Made by a program: the position numbers and the translations under genes. A DNA stretch of 64,000 nt from Anaerohalosphaeraceae bacterium (GTDB lineage: Bacteria; Planctomycetota; Phycisphaerae; Sedimentisphaerales; Anaerohalosphaeraceae), in assembly GCA_035378985.1 (NCBI GenBank), contig DAOSUR010000002.1, positions 186,001 to 250,000 of the forward strand, read 5' to 3'. A model generated the notes under the pieces. It saw only the letters and a program-made list of their open reading frames with translations. It searched no databases and was not told the origin of the DNA. Shown piece by piece: positions 18,937-28,137 of the stretch (its first letter is position 1; each line of letters begins with the position of its first letter).

Positions 18937-19797
18937 TTAGTAGCCGATAACGGCAATCCCTAATTGGTCGGCCAGAGCGAGGGTTTCGGATTTATCCAGA
19001 ATGAGTACTTTTCCCTTTTCGACAACAAGGCAGGCGGCTCGATTTCGATGGAGGGCTTCGATGGTGTCTTTGCCGACGCAGGGAACATCAAACCGCATAT
19101 CCTGCTGGGGTTTGGCGGCTTTCAGGAGGGTCCAGCCGCCTTTTTTGCACAATTGTCCGGCCCGCTCAATCATAGCCGCGGTTCCTTCAATGGCCTCGAC
19201 GGCGATGATTTCCCGTTCGCGGACGGCGATGGCCTGGCCGATATCGAGACGTCCGAGCTCTTTGACCAGCGGCCAGCCGAATTGGACATCCTCCCAGATA
19301 GAATCGGACGGTCGGCAGCGGGTCATTAACCCTTCCGAAGCCATATGTTCCTGACAGTACATAGTCGAATCCTCCAGAATGATTCCGGCCGAGGCGAATT
19401 CATCAGCAATGGCCTGCAGAACGGTATCGTTTCGTTTGTCTTTGCCCCGCAGCCGGACATACCAGATGCGAAGAGCCCGCCAGTCAGGCAGATATTTCAG
19501 GATGCGAAACGGCGTGAAAATTTTGGCTTTTTCCACCCGGCCGACCATGATTGTTTGGCGGACGCCGTGTTTTCGGAGTTTTCGAAGCCATCCGCCCGGA
19601 CGTGCAATCGCCCCCCAAAAAAAGACATCCACGTGCTCGGCCAGTGAAGGATCTGCGTTCTCCGCTATGCCTGCACAGACGACTTTTCGTCCGGCTTTGC
19701 GGGCGCCGTCGGCAACCAAAAAAGGGAAGCGTCCCTGACCGGCAATGAGACCTAATGGTTCAGGGAGTTGTCTGTCCATTTTCTTTTGATAGGTCAT
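18937..19797 (-). CDS. lpxI: LpxI, UDP-2,3-diacylglucosamine pyrophosphatase
   Basis: 286 residues, typical for LpxI (DUF1009). It hydrolyses UDP-2,3-diacylglucosamine to lipid X and UMP, replacing LpxH in many bacteria. Family motifs: GLIAGQGRFPFLVADGARK at the N-terminus, TIMVGRVEK, HMASEGLMTRCRPS, and in the C-terminal domain GQAIAVREREIIAVEAIEGT and KPQQDMRFDVPCVGKDTI. The start overlaps the lpxD end by 38 bp, so the two are coupled. A second ATG at 19779 is possible. lpxI next to lpxD supports lipid A synthesis and an outer membrane. Confidence 0.93.
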   Translation of the reverse strand: MTYQKKMDRQLPEPLGLIAGQGRFPFLVADGARKAGRKVVCAGIAENADPSLAEHVDVFFWGAIARPGGWLRKLRKHGVRQTIMVGRVEKAKIFTPFRILKYLPDWRALRIWYVRLRGKDKRNDTVLQAIADEFASAGIILEDSTMYCQEHMASEGLMTRCRPSDSIWEDVQFGWPLVKELGRLDIGQAIAVREREIIAVEAIEGTAAMIERAGQLCKKGGWTLLKAAKPQQDMRFDVPCVGKDTIEALHRNRAACLVVEKGKVLILDKSETLALADQLGIAVIGY

Positions 19798-20803
19798 TCA
19801 ATCGGCGCTCGATTTCCTTCAGTTTCTTGCGCATCTCCGGCAGAAACTCAATCAAGGCATAGGCCCGTTTTGCTTTGTTGACATCGATAGCCGGTGTGCC
19901 CCCGATGGTTGCCTCATCCGGCACATCATTGATAACACCGGCCTTGGCGGCGATTTTGACCATATTGCCGACCCGAATATGGCCGACGACGCCGACTTGA
20001 CCGCCCATTACGACGTGATGGCCGATGACGGCCGAGCCGGCGATACCCACTTGAGGGACCAGCAGGCAGCAGGGACCGATTTTGGTACCGTGGCCGATGG
20101 CGACGAGGTCGCCGATTTTGCTGCCTTTGCCGATGACGGTGTTGTCCAGCGTGCCCCGCTCGATGGCGCATCCGGCGCCGATTTCCACATCATCTTCCAG
20201 AATGACCCGACCGATTTGCGGGATTTTATGATGCTGGCCCTTGTGAGTGGCAAAACCGAACCCATCTTGGCCGATGGAGGCGTTGGACTGAACGATGACC
20301 CGATTTCCAATGATAGTGCCGTCATAGATGACGGCATTGGGGTAAAAGATGCAGTCATCCCCGATTTGTACCTTTGGGCCGACAAAGACGCCGGGGTAAA
20401 AATAGCAGTTTTTGCCTATTTTCACGTGCTCACTGATGGTCACGCCTTGACTGACTTGACAATCCGGGCCGAGCTGGGCTGTCTGGGCAATATGAGCGGC
20501 AGGGCTAATCCCGACTTTCGGATGCTCACGATGTCCGTGAAGCAGCACCACAATCTGCATAAAAGCATAATAAGGGTCCTCGACAATCAGCTGGGCGGCG
20601 GTGCATTCCATCTCCTTTTGAACAATGACAGCGCTGGCCTTAGTTTTTTTGACCAGCGGTTCATATTTCGGATTACTCAAAAAAGTAATCTCGCCGCAGC
20701 CGGCTTTGTCGAGCGTGGAGGCCTCTCGAATTAAAATATTTGGGTCACCGACCAGCCGGCCCCCGACGTGTTCGGCTAATTCCTGGAGTGTTTTTGTCTT
20801 CAT
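19760..20803 (-). CDS. lpxD: LpxD, UDP-3-O-acylglucosamine N-acyltransferase
   Basis: 347 residues, the usual length. The N-terminal uridine-binding domain (LQELAEHVGGRLVGDPNILI, EITFLSNPKYEP) is followed by a left-handed beta-helix of hexapeptide repeats from about residue 100 (IGKNCYFYPGVFVGPKVQIG, ILEDDVEIGAGCAIERGTL). IGHGTKIG holds a His in the position expected for the catalytic base. A C-terminal helix (EFLPEMRKKLKEIERRLNDL) completes the trimeric fold. It N-acylates UDP-3-O-acylglucosamine in lipid A synthesis. Confidence 0.95.
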   Translation of the reverse strand: MKTKTLQELAEHVGGRLVGDPNILIREASTLDKAGCGEITFLSNPKYEPLVKKTKASAVIVQKEMECTAAQLIVEDPYYAFMQIVVLLHGHREHPKVGISPAAHIAQTAQLGPDCQVSQGVTISEHVKIGKNCYFYPGVFVGPKVQIGDDCIFYPNAVIYDGTIIGNRVIVQSNASIGQDGFGFATHKGQHHKIPQIGRVILEDDVEIGAGCAIERGTLDNTVIGKGSKIGDLVAIGHGTKIGPCCLLVPQVGIAGSAVIGHHVVMGGQVGVVGHIRVGNMVKIAAKAGVINDVPDEATIGGTPAIDVNKAKRAYALIEFLPEMRKKLKEIERRLNDLSKENGQTTP

Positions 20804-20868
20804 ATTGTTCTCGTTTTTCGTTTCTTCAAATGTTGTGCCATTATAGGCAAGGAATTCTTGACGTCAAA

Positions 20869-21876
20869 TCAAAGTATTTCCCGCAACAGAGTCAGAGCCT
20901 GATGAACGCACGGTTCAGAAAATTGCTTAAAGAGGGTTCGTTCGAGCCGTAAAATGCGTACTTTGGGACCAACCGGGGCGAATTTGGCTGGGTCTGTCGG
21001 GCCGAAAACCGCCAAGGTCGGCTTGGCCAGAGCAGCGGCAAGGTGGGTAATTCCGCTGTCGTTTCCAACATAGCCGTCCGAACAGGCAAGAACCTGCAGA
21101 ATCTGCGTGAGCGATAACTCCGAAAAGTAGGGATACTGATGAAAGGTCCGGAGGGTTCTCACAGAAAACCGCTCTCGTTCGGCCGGGCCGAGAAGGAAAA
21201 TAACTTCGTATCGTTCCTGCCGGAGCATCTGAGCCAGGAGAATGAAGTTTTCGGCAGCCCAGCACTTTGTCTGTCCGCCGCTGCCGGGATGAATCAATAC
21301 AATCGAACGGTCCGGGTTGATTCCGAGCTGCTGGATTTGTTCGCGGCCGGCTGAAAAATCGGTTGGATGGGGTTCAAGGAGCGGAGAGGGTGTCTGCCAG
21401 TTGTCCAGGGAAATTTGATTTTCCGCCGCTATTTCCTCCAGATAAAAACGCCCGATGGGACCTTTGTATGATTCTTTATCGGGCGGCAGGACCAAAACCT
21501 GAGCGGACTGGCTGCAATGCACGGTAAACAGAAGATTTTGTTCAAAATCAGGGTTTTCATGTCCCAGAAAACTGACGACCTGTTCATATCCTGCAAAGGA
21601 ATAGACCAAAGGGTCGTGTTCCTGGACTTCGAAGGATTCTGTTTTTTGGAAAAGGCGGTGAAGGGGGATTGAATCGAGGGAGCGAATCCGGTCCACAGCG
21701 GAACGGCCCGGATAAAACTCAATATATTCGGTGCGGCCGATCCAATCGACCTGTTCAATTCCCAATCGCTGTTTCATCAGGGAAGCGGTCGGCAAAGCCA
21801 GCAGGCAGTCACCAATGGCTCCCGGGTGGAGGATAAGTCCTTTTCGATACGTTTGTTTGCCGAATATCGCTTCCAT
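20869..21876 (-). CDS. GT9-family (heptosyltransferase-like) glycosyltransferase
   Basis: 335 residues. ATG 21876 overlaps the mnmA stop as TAATG, which decides the start over an upstream ATG at 21903. The GT-B fold of the ADP-heptose:LPS heptosyltransferase family is indicated by LILHPGAIGDCLLALPTASL at the N-terminus and, in the C-terminal half, VLIHPGSGGQTKCWAAENF, YVGNDSGITHLAAALAKP and FGPTDPAKFAP. It likely adds a sugar to an outer-membrane glycolipid core, fitting lpxD just downstream. Donor and acceptor are unknown. It ends in TGA 66 bp before lpxD. Confidence 0.87.
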   Translation of the reverse strand: MEAIFGKQTYRKGLILHPGAIGDCLLALPTASLMKQRLGIEQVDWIGRTEYIEFYPGRSAVDRIRSLDSIPLHRLFQKTESFEVQEHDPLVYSFAGYEQVVSFLGHENPDFEQNLLFTVHCSQSAQVLVLPPDKESYKGPIGRFYLEEIAAENQISLDNWQTPSPLLEPHPTDFSAGREQIQQLGINPDRSIVLIHPGSGGQTKCWAAENFILLAQMLRQERYEVIFLLGPAERERFSVRTLRTFHQYPYFSELSLTQILQVLACSDGYVGNDSGITHLAAALAKPTLAVFGPTDPAKFAPVGPKVRILRLERTLFKQFSEPCVHQALTLLREIL

Positions 21877-22934
21877 TATTCCCTCATTGCCTGTGCAATC
21901 CATCCGCCGCCGGCCACCTGCAGGGCAGGTTCTGCCGTTTGGTAAAACACGGCTGCCTGTCCCGGTGTAACGGCGGAGACAGGCTCATCAAAAACCACCT
22001 CTGCCGTCTGGGCAGAAAGAGGGGTAACCGAGGCCCAGGCACCGCCGTGATTATACCGTATTTTTACCAGGGAGCGAAAGGGCTGCGCCGGAGGTTCAAC
22101 CAGCCAGTTGATCTGTTCAGCCAGCAGCCGGCGGCTGGTAAGTTCTTCACGGCTGCCCAAAACGACCGTATGAGTCTTGGCATCGATGCGGACGACATAC
22201 GCCGGTTTGCCCAGAGCAATGCGAAGACCCCGCCGCTGTCCGATGGTAAAATGATGGATACCGTTATGCTGTCCGAGCACTTTTCCGGCGGTATCTACAA
22301 TCGGCCCCGGCCGGAAGGCCGTTGGTCGCCGCTGAGCCAGAACGGCGGCATAATCGTCATCCGGAATAAAGCAGATTTCCTGTGAATCTTCTTTGCTGTG
22401 GATGTGCAGGCCGAATCGCTGGGCGGTCTGGCGGGTATCCTCTTTGCTGACCTGCTCGGCCATCGGCAAGAGAATTTTCGAGAGCATTTCCCGACGGACC
22501 ATCGAGAGAACATACGATTGGTCTTTGGCGGTATTGGAGGCCTGATAAAGGCCGTATTGTCCGTTTCGGCAGTCGATGCGGGCATAATGGCCGGTGGCCA
22601 GAAAGTCCGCCCCGTGCTCACGGGCAAAATCCCACAGGAGGCCGAATTTGATGATTCGGTTGCACAAAACGCAGGGGTTTGGGGTTTTGCCCTGCAGGTA
22701 GGTGTCACAGAAATAATCGAGGATTTGCTCGAAGCGTGTTCGAAGGTCCAGCACATAAAAAGGGATTCCCAACTGCCGGCAGACTGTTTCGGCATCCTCC
22801 ATGGCCGGCTGAAAACGGTCATGGGTGATCATAAACACTCCCGCACAGTCATAGCCCTGCTGACAAAGCAGAGCAGCGGCCGTCGAACTGTCCACCCCTC
22901 CGCTGACGGCTGCGAAAACACGCTTCGTTGTCAT
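21876..22934 (-). CDS. mnmA: MnmA, tRNA-specific 2-thiouridylase
   Basis: 352 residues. It installs 2-thiouridine at wobble U34 of Lys, Glu and Gln tRNAs. The PP-loop AVSGGVDSSTAAALL opens the protein, followed by TPNPCVLCNRIIKFG with the first catalytic Cys, and SQEICFIPDDDY with the second. GQRRGLRIALGKPAYVV and the C-terminal beta domain complete a full-length enzyme. It is 6 bp downstream of the AsmA-like gene and shares TAATG with the GT9 gene. Confidence 0.96.
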   Translation of the reverse strand: MTTKRVFAAVSGGVDSSTAAALLCQQGYDCAGVFMITHDRFQPAMEDAETVCRQLGIPFYVLDLRTRFEQILDYFCDTYLQGKTPNPCVLCNRIIKFGLLWDFAREHGADFLATGHYARIDCRNGQYGLYQASNTAKDQSYVLSMVRREMLSKILLPMAEQVSKEDTRQTAQRFGLHIHSKEDSQEICFIPDDDYAAVLAQRRPTAFRPGPIVDTAGKVLGQHNGIHHFTIGQRRGLRIALGKPAYVVRIDAKTHTVVLGSREELTSRRLLAEQINWLVEPPAQPFRSLVKIRYNHGGAWASVTPLSAQTAEVVFDEPVSAVTPGQAAVFYQTAEPALQVAGGGWIAQAMRE

Positions 22935-22940
22935 TCAAAA

Positions 22941-23747
22941 CTATTCTTCTTTCTTCTTAAAGAGTCCCTGGACAGCTTCCCCGACGCCTTTACCAAGTTC
23001 TTTGCCTTCTTTCAAAATAGTCTGTCCGGCTTCCAGAACCTGCCTTCCGGTTTCTTTGAGGGCATCATTGAGTGGATTGAGCAAATCGGCCGGCAGGAGG
23101 TCTTTGCCTTGCTGGGCGATTCCTGCGGCGATAGCGGTCAGCACTTTGGCGGTCAGCTCCCCCACATTGACCTTGCCGTCTTTGCCGACATCCGTCATCC
23201 GAATCGGAGCCAGTTTGAGCGTAATCGTATCGGCCTTGCCGGGAACCGGCAGCAGCTTGACCTTGACAGATACCTCTTCGAGCAGGAGCTCTTTGATAAG
23301 CAGATTTTTGCCGGCGGGTTTTTCCTCCGGTTTGGGTTCAGTTTTCGGCAGATTTTTCAGGATTTGCTGAAGATTGTTTGTCAGACCTTTCTGCTCGATT
23401 ACCACCTCGACTTTCTGGAGGCGGATTTGTTCAATCTGAACCGTGTCGCTGAAGAGACTTGCCGTATTTAGGCGAATATGTCCATAGCCCATGCTTAACA
23501 GATGCGGATGTTCATATCCCTCGGGGTTGCTGATTTGAAGGGCGGTCATTTCCAGTTTTCCCTGCCAGGGGGCCAGCGAAACAGACTGCACAGTAACCGG
23601 CACCTTCAGGACGGCCGAGCCGGCTGTCTGAATGGCGGCCTTCAATGCCGTTCCGCCGAACAGCTTCAAAAGGAGTGAAAGAACTGCAAGCAGGGCAATC
23701 AGAGCCAGCAGGACGGTCCAAATCAGGTTTTTCTTTTTGTCAGCCAT
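22941..23747 (-). CDS. AsmA-like membrane-anchored protein
   Basis: 268 residues. One N-terminal membrane segment (IWTVLLALIALLAVLSLLLKL) is followed by a region resembling the start of AsmA/DUF748-type proteins (VPVTVQSVSLAPWQGKLEM, LQISNPEGY, SLFSDTVQIEQIRLQKVEVV). AsmA-like proteins lie in the periplasm and are linked to outer-membrane assembly or lipid transport. This copy is much shorter than AsmA. A charged amphipathic C-terminus with repeated Leu/Lys/Glu (KETGRQVLEAGQTILKEGKE) ends in KKKEE. The assignment is to a broad superfamily only; the role is inferred from nearby lpx genes. Confidence 0.65.
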   Translation of the reverse strand: MADKKKNLIWTVLLALIALLAVLSLLLKLFGGTALKAAIQTAGSAVLKVPVTVQSVSLAPWQGKLEMTALQISNPEGYEHPHLLSMGYGHIRLNTASLFSDTVQIEQIRLQKVEVVIEQKGLTNNLQQILKNLPKTEPKPEEKPAGKNLLIKELLLEEVSVKVKLLPVPGKADTITLKLAPIRMTDVGKDGKVNVGELTAKVLTAIAAGIAQQGKDLLPADLLNPLNDALKETGRQVLEAGQTILKEGKELGKGVGEAVQGLFKKKEE

Positions 23748-23758
23748 ATAAGCTCTCC

Positions 23759-25444
23759 TTATTTTAAAAGTTCCTCCTCGACATTCCAGCCGAGCGAGCG
23801 GGCAATTTGGGCATGTTTACGGCAGGCAGGTTTATCATTCATATAATAATAACAGACAGCCAGGCCGTGATGTGCCGCAGCATAGTTTGGTTCCAGACGA
23901 ACGGCCTGCTGATAATTTGAAAGGGCCTTTTCATACAGTTTCTTCCGCAGGAAGGCCACGGCCAGATTATAATAAAGGCCGCTGGCGGGGCTGATTTGTA
24001 TGGCCTGCTGATAGGCCTGTACGGCTTCGTCGATTCGGCCGGCATCGAGGAGAACATTGCCGAGATTTTGAAGTGCGGCGGTATTTTGCGGATCCCGGGC
24101 CAATACCTGCCGGTAGGCATAGACGGCGTCCTCATATCGTTTTTCCTGATGATAGGCACTTGCCAGTCCGAACCATGCATAAAGAGATAGGACATCGTCG
24201 CCCTGCAATGCCTTGGAAAACTCCTCAATGGCCCAGTCGTTTCTGTTCATTTCCAGATAAACATTGCCCAGTTCGATCCGTGCCGCCGTCAGAGATGGAT
24301 TGTAATGCAGGGCCATAGCGAGCATTTCCTGAGCGGCAGGAAGATTTTTTAATTCGAAATGCAGCCGCCCAAGGGCCAAATAATTTTCCGCTTCCTGCGG
24401 AGCTATCCCGACAGCAATACGCAAATGCTCGAAGGCCTTCTCTGTTAATCCCTGTCGGCGATATACATGGGCCAGATTGCGGTGAGCATCCGTCAGCGAC
24501 GGGTCAAAATCAAGGGCTTTCAGATAACTCTGTGCCGCCTGAGGCAGGTCATTCTGCTGAAGATAGGCGTTTCCGAGATTGTTGAGCGTCTTGGGGTCGT
24601 CCGGAAGGTATTTCAGGGCCTGCCGATATTCCTGAACGGCCTGTGCAATTTGACCTTTCTGCAGGTAGATATTCCCAAGATTGGTGCGGGCTTCAGCCAG
24701 CGTCGGATTAATCTGAACGGCGCGGCTTAATTCCAGCAGGGCCTGGTCAATTTGTCCGACGGCTTTGTAGCTGTTGCCCAGATTGTTAAAGAAGCAGCCG
24801 AGGGTCTGCCGTTTGTCGAGGTTGGCCATATAAAGAGGGTGCCCGACCGGGGGCTTGAAGGTGTCTCGATAGTACGCATCGTCCGCTGTGCCGCCGCCGG
24901 CGGTTGTTTCAATGTTGAAACGGATTTTTCCGTCGTCGTAGCGGACAAAAAAATGTCCGGGCACAACAACTCCGTAAAGCGGCAGGCCGAGTCGTTCTCC
25001 GACAGCCAGATACAAAACCGACAGACTCAAACAATACCCGCGTTTTTGGTCAAGAACCGTATGGAGGAATAAATCGTCAGGATTGTCAGCGGTTTTTACG
25101 CTCTGGAACCGCTGTTCTTCAAACAAATATCGGTTGATTTCCGCTACGGCCCGGGCGTCGAGAGGGATTTTCTTTTCGTGAAGACGCCGCTGGATTTCTT
25201 CGGCCATGGAATCAATTTTCCTGCGGTAGGTGTAGAGGGTTTTGTTGGTTCCCCAATTTCGGGAGATAATCAAAGCGGCGGTTCCGAGGTCAATCTCATC
25301 TGCCGGCAGCCGCAGTACCCCCTCGACCGTATGAACCTGCAGCCCCTGAAGACGCGAATTGGCCAATTCGGCATTGGCTGTCGTTCTCTGCGTTCCGAAG
25401 GCGATAAAGCAGACAAGAATTGTCCAGGCAAATGTTCTATTCAT
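23759..25444 (-). CDS. Secreted transglutaminase-like (SirB1-type) protein with TPR repeats
   Basis: 561 residues with a signal peptide (TFAWTILVCFIAFGTQRTTANA). Residues ~40-215 resemble the SirB1/transglutaminase-like fold, with a candidate nucleophile in KRGYCLSLSVLYLAV and His in VVPGHFFVRYDDG. The remainder is about ten TPR units of the xxxLGNxYxxxGxxxxAxxxYxxAL type (for example NLGNIYLQKGQIAQAVQEY). Such proteins usually act as protein-protein scaffolds. Whether the Cys-His pair is a working peptidase site is unknown. It starts at ATG 25444 with a 4-bp ATGA overlap with the DUF167 gene. Confidence 0.8.
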   Translation of the reverse strand: MNRTFAWTILVCFIAFGTQRTTANAELANSRLQGLQVHTVEGVLRLPADEIDLGTAALIISRNWGTNKTLYTYRRKIDSMAEEIQRRLHEKKIPLDARAVAEINRYLFEEQRFQSVKTADNPDDLFLHTVLDQKRGYCLSLSVLYLAVGERLGLPLYGVVVPGHFFVRYDDGKIRFNIETTAGGGTADDAYYRDTFKPPVGHPLYMANLDKRQTLGCFFNNLGNSYKAVGQIDQALLELSRAVQINPTLAEARTNLGNIYLQKGQIAQAVQEYRQALKYLPDDPKTLNNLGNAYLQQNDLPQAAQSYLKALDFDPSLTDAHRNLAHVYRRQGLTEKAFEHLRIAVGIAPQEAENYLALGRLHFELKNLPAAQEMLAMALHYNPSLTAARIELGNVYLEMNRNDWAIEEFSKALQGDDVLSLYAWFGLASAYHQEKRYEDAVYAYRQVLARDPQNTAALQNLGNVLLDAGRIDEAVQAYQQAIQISPASGLYYNLAVAFLRKKLYEKALSNYQQAVRLEPNYAAAHHGLAVCYYYMNDKPACRKHAQIARSLGWNVEEELLK

Positions 25445-25761
25445 TTGTGAGTTTCCTGATTGAATGCCTGATGAACTTGCTGAGGCGTAATCTCGGCAAC
25501 CTGCAGGGTTTTGACCGGGGAAGTCGCACCGGCTGAAATTGTAATCTGCTTTTTGTGAACCCCTAAAAATCGACTTAGGAATTCGATAAGCGTCTGGTTG
25601 GCCTTTCCTTTTTCCGGCGGAGCGGCAATCTTGACTTTCAGCATTCCCCCGAGAATACCGGCAATGATTGTTCGACTGCTGCCGGGAATCACTTTTACGC
25701 AGAATCGAACTCCATTACTGCATTTTTCAACTCGTAAAGCGGGTTCATCAGGGATTTTCAC
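25441..25761 (-). CDS. DUF167/YggU-family protein
   Basis: About 106 residues from GTG 25761, which trims a longer open frame so as to overlap the previous gene by only 14 bp and gives the usual family length. The core VRFCVKVIPGSSRTIIAG, LKVKIAAPPEKGKANQTLIEFLS and VHKKQITISAGATSPVK is the characteristic DUF167 pattern (KVxPxSxxxxI, PPxxGKAN, GxxSxxK). Structures exist for this small alpha/beta family, but the biochemical role is not established. It is coupled to the TPR gene through ATGA. Confidence 0.82.
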   Translation of the reverse strand: MKIPDEPALRVEKCSNGVRFCVKVIPGSSRTIIAGILGGMLKVKIAAPPEKGKANQTLIEFLSRFLGVHKKQITISAGATSPVKTLQVAEITPQQVHQAFNQETHK

Positions 25762-26047
25762 GATATTTTTTCCCAATCGAAAACTGAATATACCGCTCAA
25801 TTTGATCCGCCAGTACATTGATGGATTTAAAGTCAAAATCTACATACTGGTCCTGAATCCATTGACCGTTGAGCATTTTTTTGAAAAACTTTACGCGGAT
25901 GAAGACCTTTTCGTTTTCCGGAGAATCCAAAGGGCGTTTCCTGTGCTCCCACATCTCCACTTTCCAGTCTTCACTGACAAGCACCAGGCAAGAGCCGGTG
26001 TTAACGGCTGTTGGGAAAAAATCATACAGCGAGTTCAGAATTTCCAT
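25748..26047 (-). CDS. Small conserved-type hypothetical protein
   Basis: 99 residues, mixed alpha/beta, rich in aromatic and charged residues (WKVEMWEHRKRPLD, VFIRVKFFKKMLNGQW, ADQIERYIQFSIGKKY). There is no signal peptide, membrane segment or metal motif. I do not recognise it. Same-strand position, a 14-bp overlap with DUF167 and even composition support a real gene. The ATG has only a weak purine tract (ACAGAAG) upstream. Confidence 0.55.
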   Translation of the reverse strand: MEILNSLYDFFPTAVNTGSCLVLVSEDWKVEMWEHRKRPLDSPENEKVFIRVKFFKKMLNGQWIQDQYVDFDFKSINVLADQIERYIQFSIGKKYRENP

Positions 26048-26117
26048 CTTCTGTCAGTCCATATTATCGCCGGGAACTTCTTTCTTGCGAAGACCTCATT
26101 ATACCAGGCGGGTCTGT

Positions 26118-27053
26118 TTACTGCAAGCCGCCGGTGAGCTCGGAAATGTGAGAAATTTGATGTTTTCTGCAGTATGCTTCAAGACCATTGCGAATGCGGA
26201 CGGCTGTATCCGGGTGGATGAAGGTGGCTGTTCCGACAGCGACAGCCGATGCACCGGCCAAGAGAAACTCGACGGCGTCGGCGGCCGTTCGGATGCCGCC
26301 CATTCCGAGCAGGGGAATCCCGGCGGGGCGGGCCGCTTCCGTATAAACCTTGTGAACCAGATAAACGGCAATGGGTTTAATGGCCGGTCCGCTCAGTCCG
26401 CCGGTTCGGTTGGCCAGAACAGGTTTTCTTTTTTCAATGTCGATGACCATTGCTGTGAAGGTATTCACCAGACTGAGGGCATCGGCGCCGCCCTGTATGG
26501 CAGCCCGGGCTGTAACTGAAATATCGGTCACCGTGGGGGTTAGTTTTACCATAAGAGGTTTTCTGCCGACCGCTTTTTTGGCTGCGCGGGTAATCTGCTC
26601 AATCTGATGCGGATCTGTACCGAAAGTAATTCCGCCCTGTTTGACATTGGGACAACTGATGTTCAGTTCAAAACCGTCAATTGCCTCCAGGGGAGCCAAT
26701 CCTTCGATGACCGAAACATATTCTTCCACCGTCCGGCCTGCAACATTGACAAAAACGGCCGTAGGCAGGAATTGGAGAATCGGAACCTTCTCCTGAATAA
26801 AGGCCTTCAGGCCGATGTTGGCCAGTCCGATTGCGTTCAGCATTCCGGAGTCGGTTTCGACAATCCTCGGGGTTGGGTTGCCGGGCCGAGGGTGGAGTGT
26901 AATGCTTTTGGTCACCAGCCCCCCAATGTTTTCCATATTGAAAAATTCTGTGAGTTCATCCGCATAGCCGCAGGTGCCGGAGGCCAAAACAATCGGATTC
27001 GATAACTGAAGACCGGCAAAATTTACAGACAAATTCGGGCGGTTTTCCGTCAT
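26118..27053 (-). CDS. pyrD: Dihydroorotate dehydrogenase, class 1B catalytic subunit
   Basis: 311 residues. It oxidises dihydroorotate to orotate using FMN in pyrimidine synthesis. LSNPIVLASGTCGYADEL, GGLVTKSITLHPRPGNPTPR, FELNISCPNVKQGG (Cys base as in class 1B), MVKLTPTVTD and the phosphate-binding LLGMGGIRTAADAVEFLLAG are all present. The Cys base, and pyrK immediately upstream with a 4-bp ATGA overlap, show the NAD-dependent 1B type. Confidence 0.96.
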   Translation of the reverse strand: MTENRPNLSVNFAGLQLSNPIVLASGTCGYADELTEFFNMENIGGLVTKSITLHPRPGNPTPRIVETDSGMLNAIGLANIGLKAFIQEKVPILQFLPTAVFVNVAGRTVEEYVSVIEGLAPLEAIDGFELNISCPNVKQGGITFGTDPHQIEQITRAAKKAVGRKPLMVKLTPTVTDISVTARAAIQGGADALSLVNTFTAMVIDIEKRKPVLANRTGGLSGPAIKPIAVYLVHKVYTEAARPAGIPLLGMGGIRTAADAVEFLLAGASAVAVGTATFIHPDTAVRIRNGLEAYCRKHQISHISELTGGLQ

Positions 27054-28006
27054 CGGCCTTCCCCAAAAAGAACTGTACGGCTGTCAAAAACCGGGCCCTC
27101 CTTGCAGCATAACCGGTAAAGGGGGGCCGGCGAGTCGGACTGAATTCGAACGGCACAGCTCTGGCAGAGCCCGATACCGCAGGCCATCATCCGCTCCATA
27201 CTTACCTGGCAGCTGATCCGATGCTTCTGGGCAAGCTCCGCACAGGCAGCCAGCATCGGTTCAGGGCCGCAGGCATAAATGACGGTCTGTTCCGGAGCGG
27301 GCTTTTGGGTCTGGAGCCATTCTTTGAGAGACTCTGTAACAACCCCCTTTCGTCCAGCCGAACCATCATCGGTCGATACGTAAGCAGGAATAGCGAGCCG
27401 CTCAAATTCCTCCAGCATGATACCGGTTTTGTTGCCGATTTTTATCTCAAACGGCAGCATATCGATTGACCGGGCACCCACAAAAGCTGTACTTTCAATT
27501 GAAGGATAATGCTTTTTCAAGAAAGAGGCCAGATGAAGAATCGGAGGAGCCCCCATTCCGCCGGTTACAAGAAGGGCGTATTTTATATTTTCCGGGTACC
27601 AAAAACCGTTGCCGAGGGGGCCGAGAACAGAAATCACATCGCCCGGTCGAAGGGAGGTCATTCGGACTGTTGCGGGTCCGAGGACGCAGTATATCACTTC
27701 AAGAGAAACATAAGTTCCTTCACTGGAGTAATTTATGAAAATGTCAGAGAAACTGAACGGTCTGCGAAGAAGAATCGTTCTGCCGGCATGTTCCCGCAGA
27801 TTTTCTGGAATCAAATCCATCGGCGGCAAGGGGGTGTTAGTTAAATCAAATTCAGCGAACTGTCCCGGCAAAGCATTCAAAAAAAAACGGCTTCCTTCTG
27901 CATCCAGTTTTAAGAGCAATTTCCAGAATTGCGTCCGGATAGGCTGGTTTTTGATGACCGCTGCCTGGACGAGTCCTTTAGGGCCGGGCTTGTTTTTTGA
28001 TTCCAT
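27050..28006 (-). CDS. pyrK: Dihydroorotate dehydrogenase electron-transfer subunit PyrK
   Basis: 318 residues, somewhat longer than the common ~260. A ferredoxin-reductase-like FAD domain (LPGQFAEFDL, TILLRRPFSFSD), an NAD domain (ALLVTGGMGAPPILHLASFL, YACGPEPMLAACAELAQ) and a C-terminal [2Fe-2S] site (MACGIGLCQSCAV ... YRLCCKEGPVF) give the full PyrK layout. It passes electrons from PyrD to NAD+. It is first gene of a long minus-strand run and is preceded by a promoter and a leader terminator (28042-28166). Confidence 0.93.
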   Translation of the reverse strand: MESKNKPGPKGLVQAAVIKNQPIRTQFWKLLLKLDAEGSRFFLNALPGQFAEFDLTNTPLPPMDLIPENLREHAGRTILLRRPFSFSDIFINYSSEGTYVSLEVIYCVLGPATVRMTSLRPGDVISVLGPLGNGFWYPENIKYALLVTGGMGAPPILHLASFLKKHYPSIESTAFVGARSIDMLPFEIKIGNKTGIMLEEFERLAIPAYVSTDDGSAGRKGVVTESLKEWLQTQKPAPEQTVIYACGPEPMLAACAELAQKHRISCQVSMERMMACGIGLCQSCAVRIQSDSPAPLYRLCCKEGPVFDSRTVLFGEGR

Positions 28007-28041
28007 AAGCAGCTGATAAAAAGTACCTTAGAATTTTTCTC

Positions 28042-28085
28042 AAAAAAAAGCTTCCGGAATATTCATCCACAGATACTCCGGAAGC
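28042..28085 (-). terminator. Intrinsic terminator in the pyrKD leader (candidate attenuator)
   Basis: On the minus strand a 9-bp perfect stem GCTTCCGGA/TCCGGAAGC (28085-28077 with 28058-28050, 18-nt loop) is followed directly by a run of eight T. It lies between the pyr promoter and the pyrK start, 36 nt upstream of the ATG, so it must be read through for pyrKD expression. Confidence 0.8.
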
Positions 28086-28116
28086 CCGCCACGGCAAAGA
28101 AAACCGCTGTTTCCAT
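28063..28116 (-). CDS. Possible 17-residue pyr leader peptide
   Basis: A short frame beginning ATG 28116 encodes METAVFFAVAGFRSICG and stops (TGA) in the loop of the leader terminator. The message contains a U-rich stretch (GGTTTTCTTTG) ahead of the hairpin. A ribosome translating to the stop would cover the first stem arm and prevent the hairpin, as in enteric pyrBI-type attenuation. No clear ribosome-binding site is visible, so translation is an inference. Confidence 0.35.
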   Translation of the reverse strand: METAVFFAVAGFRSICG

Positions 28117-28137
28117 AAGTTTGGCACTAACAAGAAC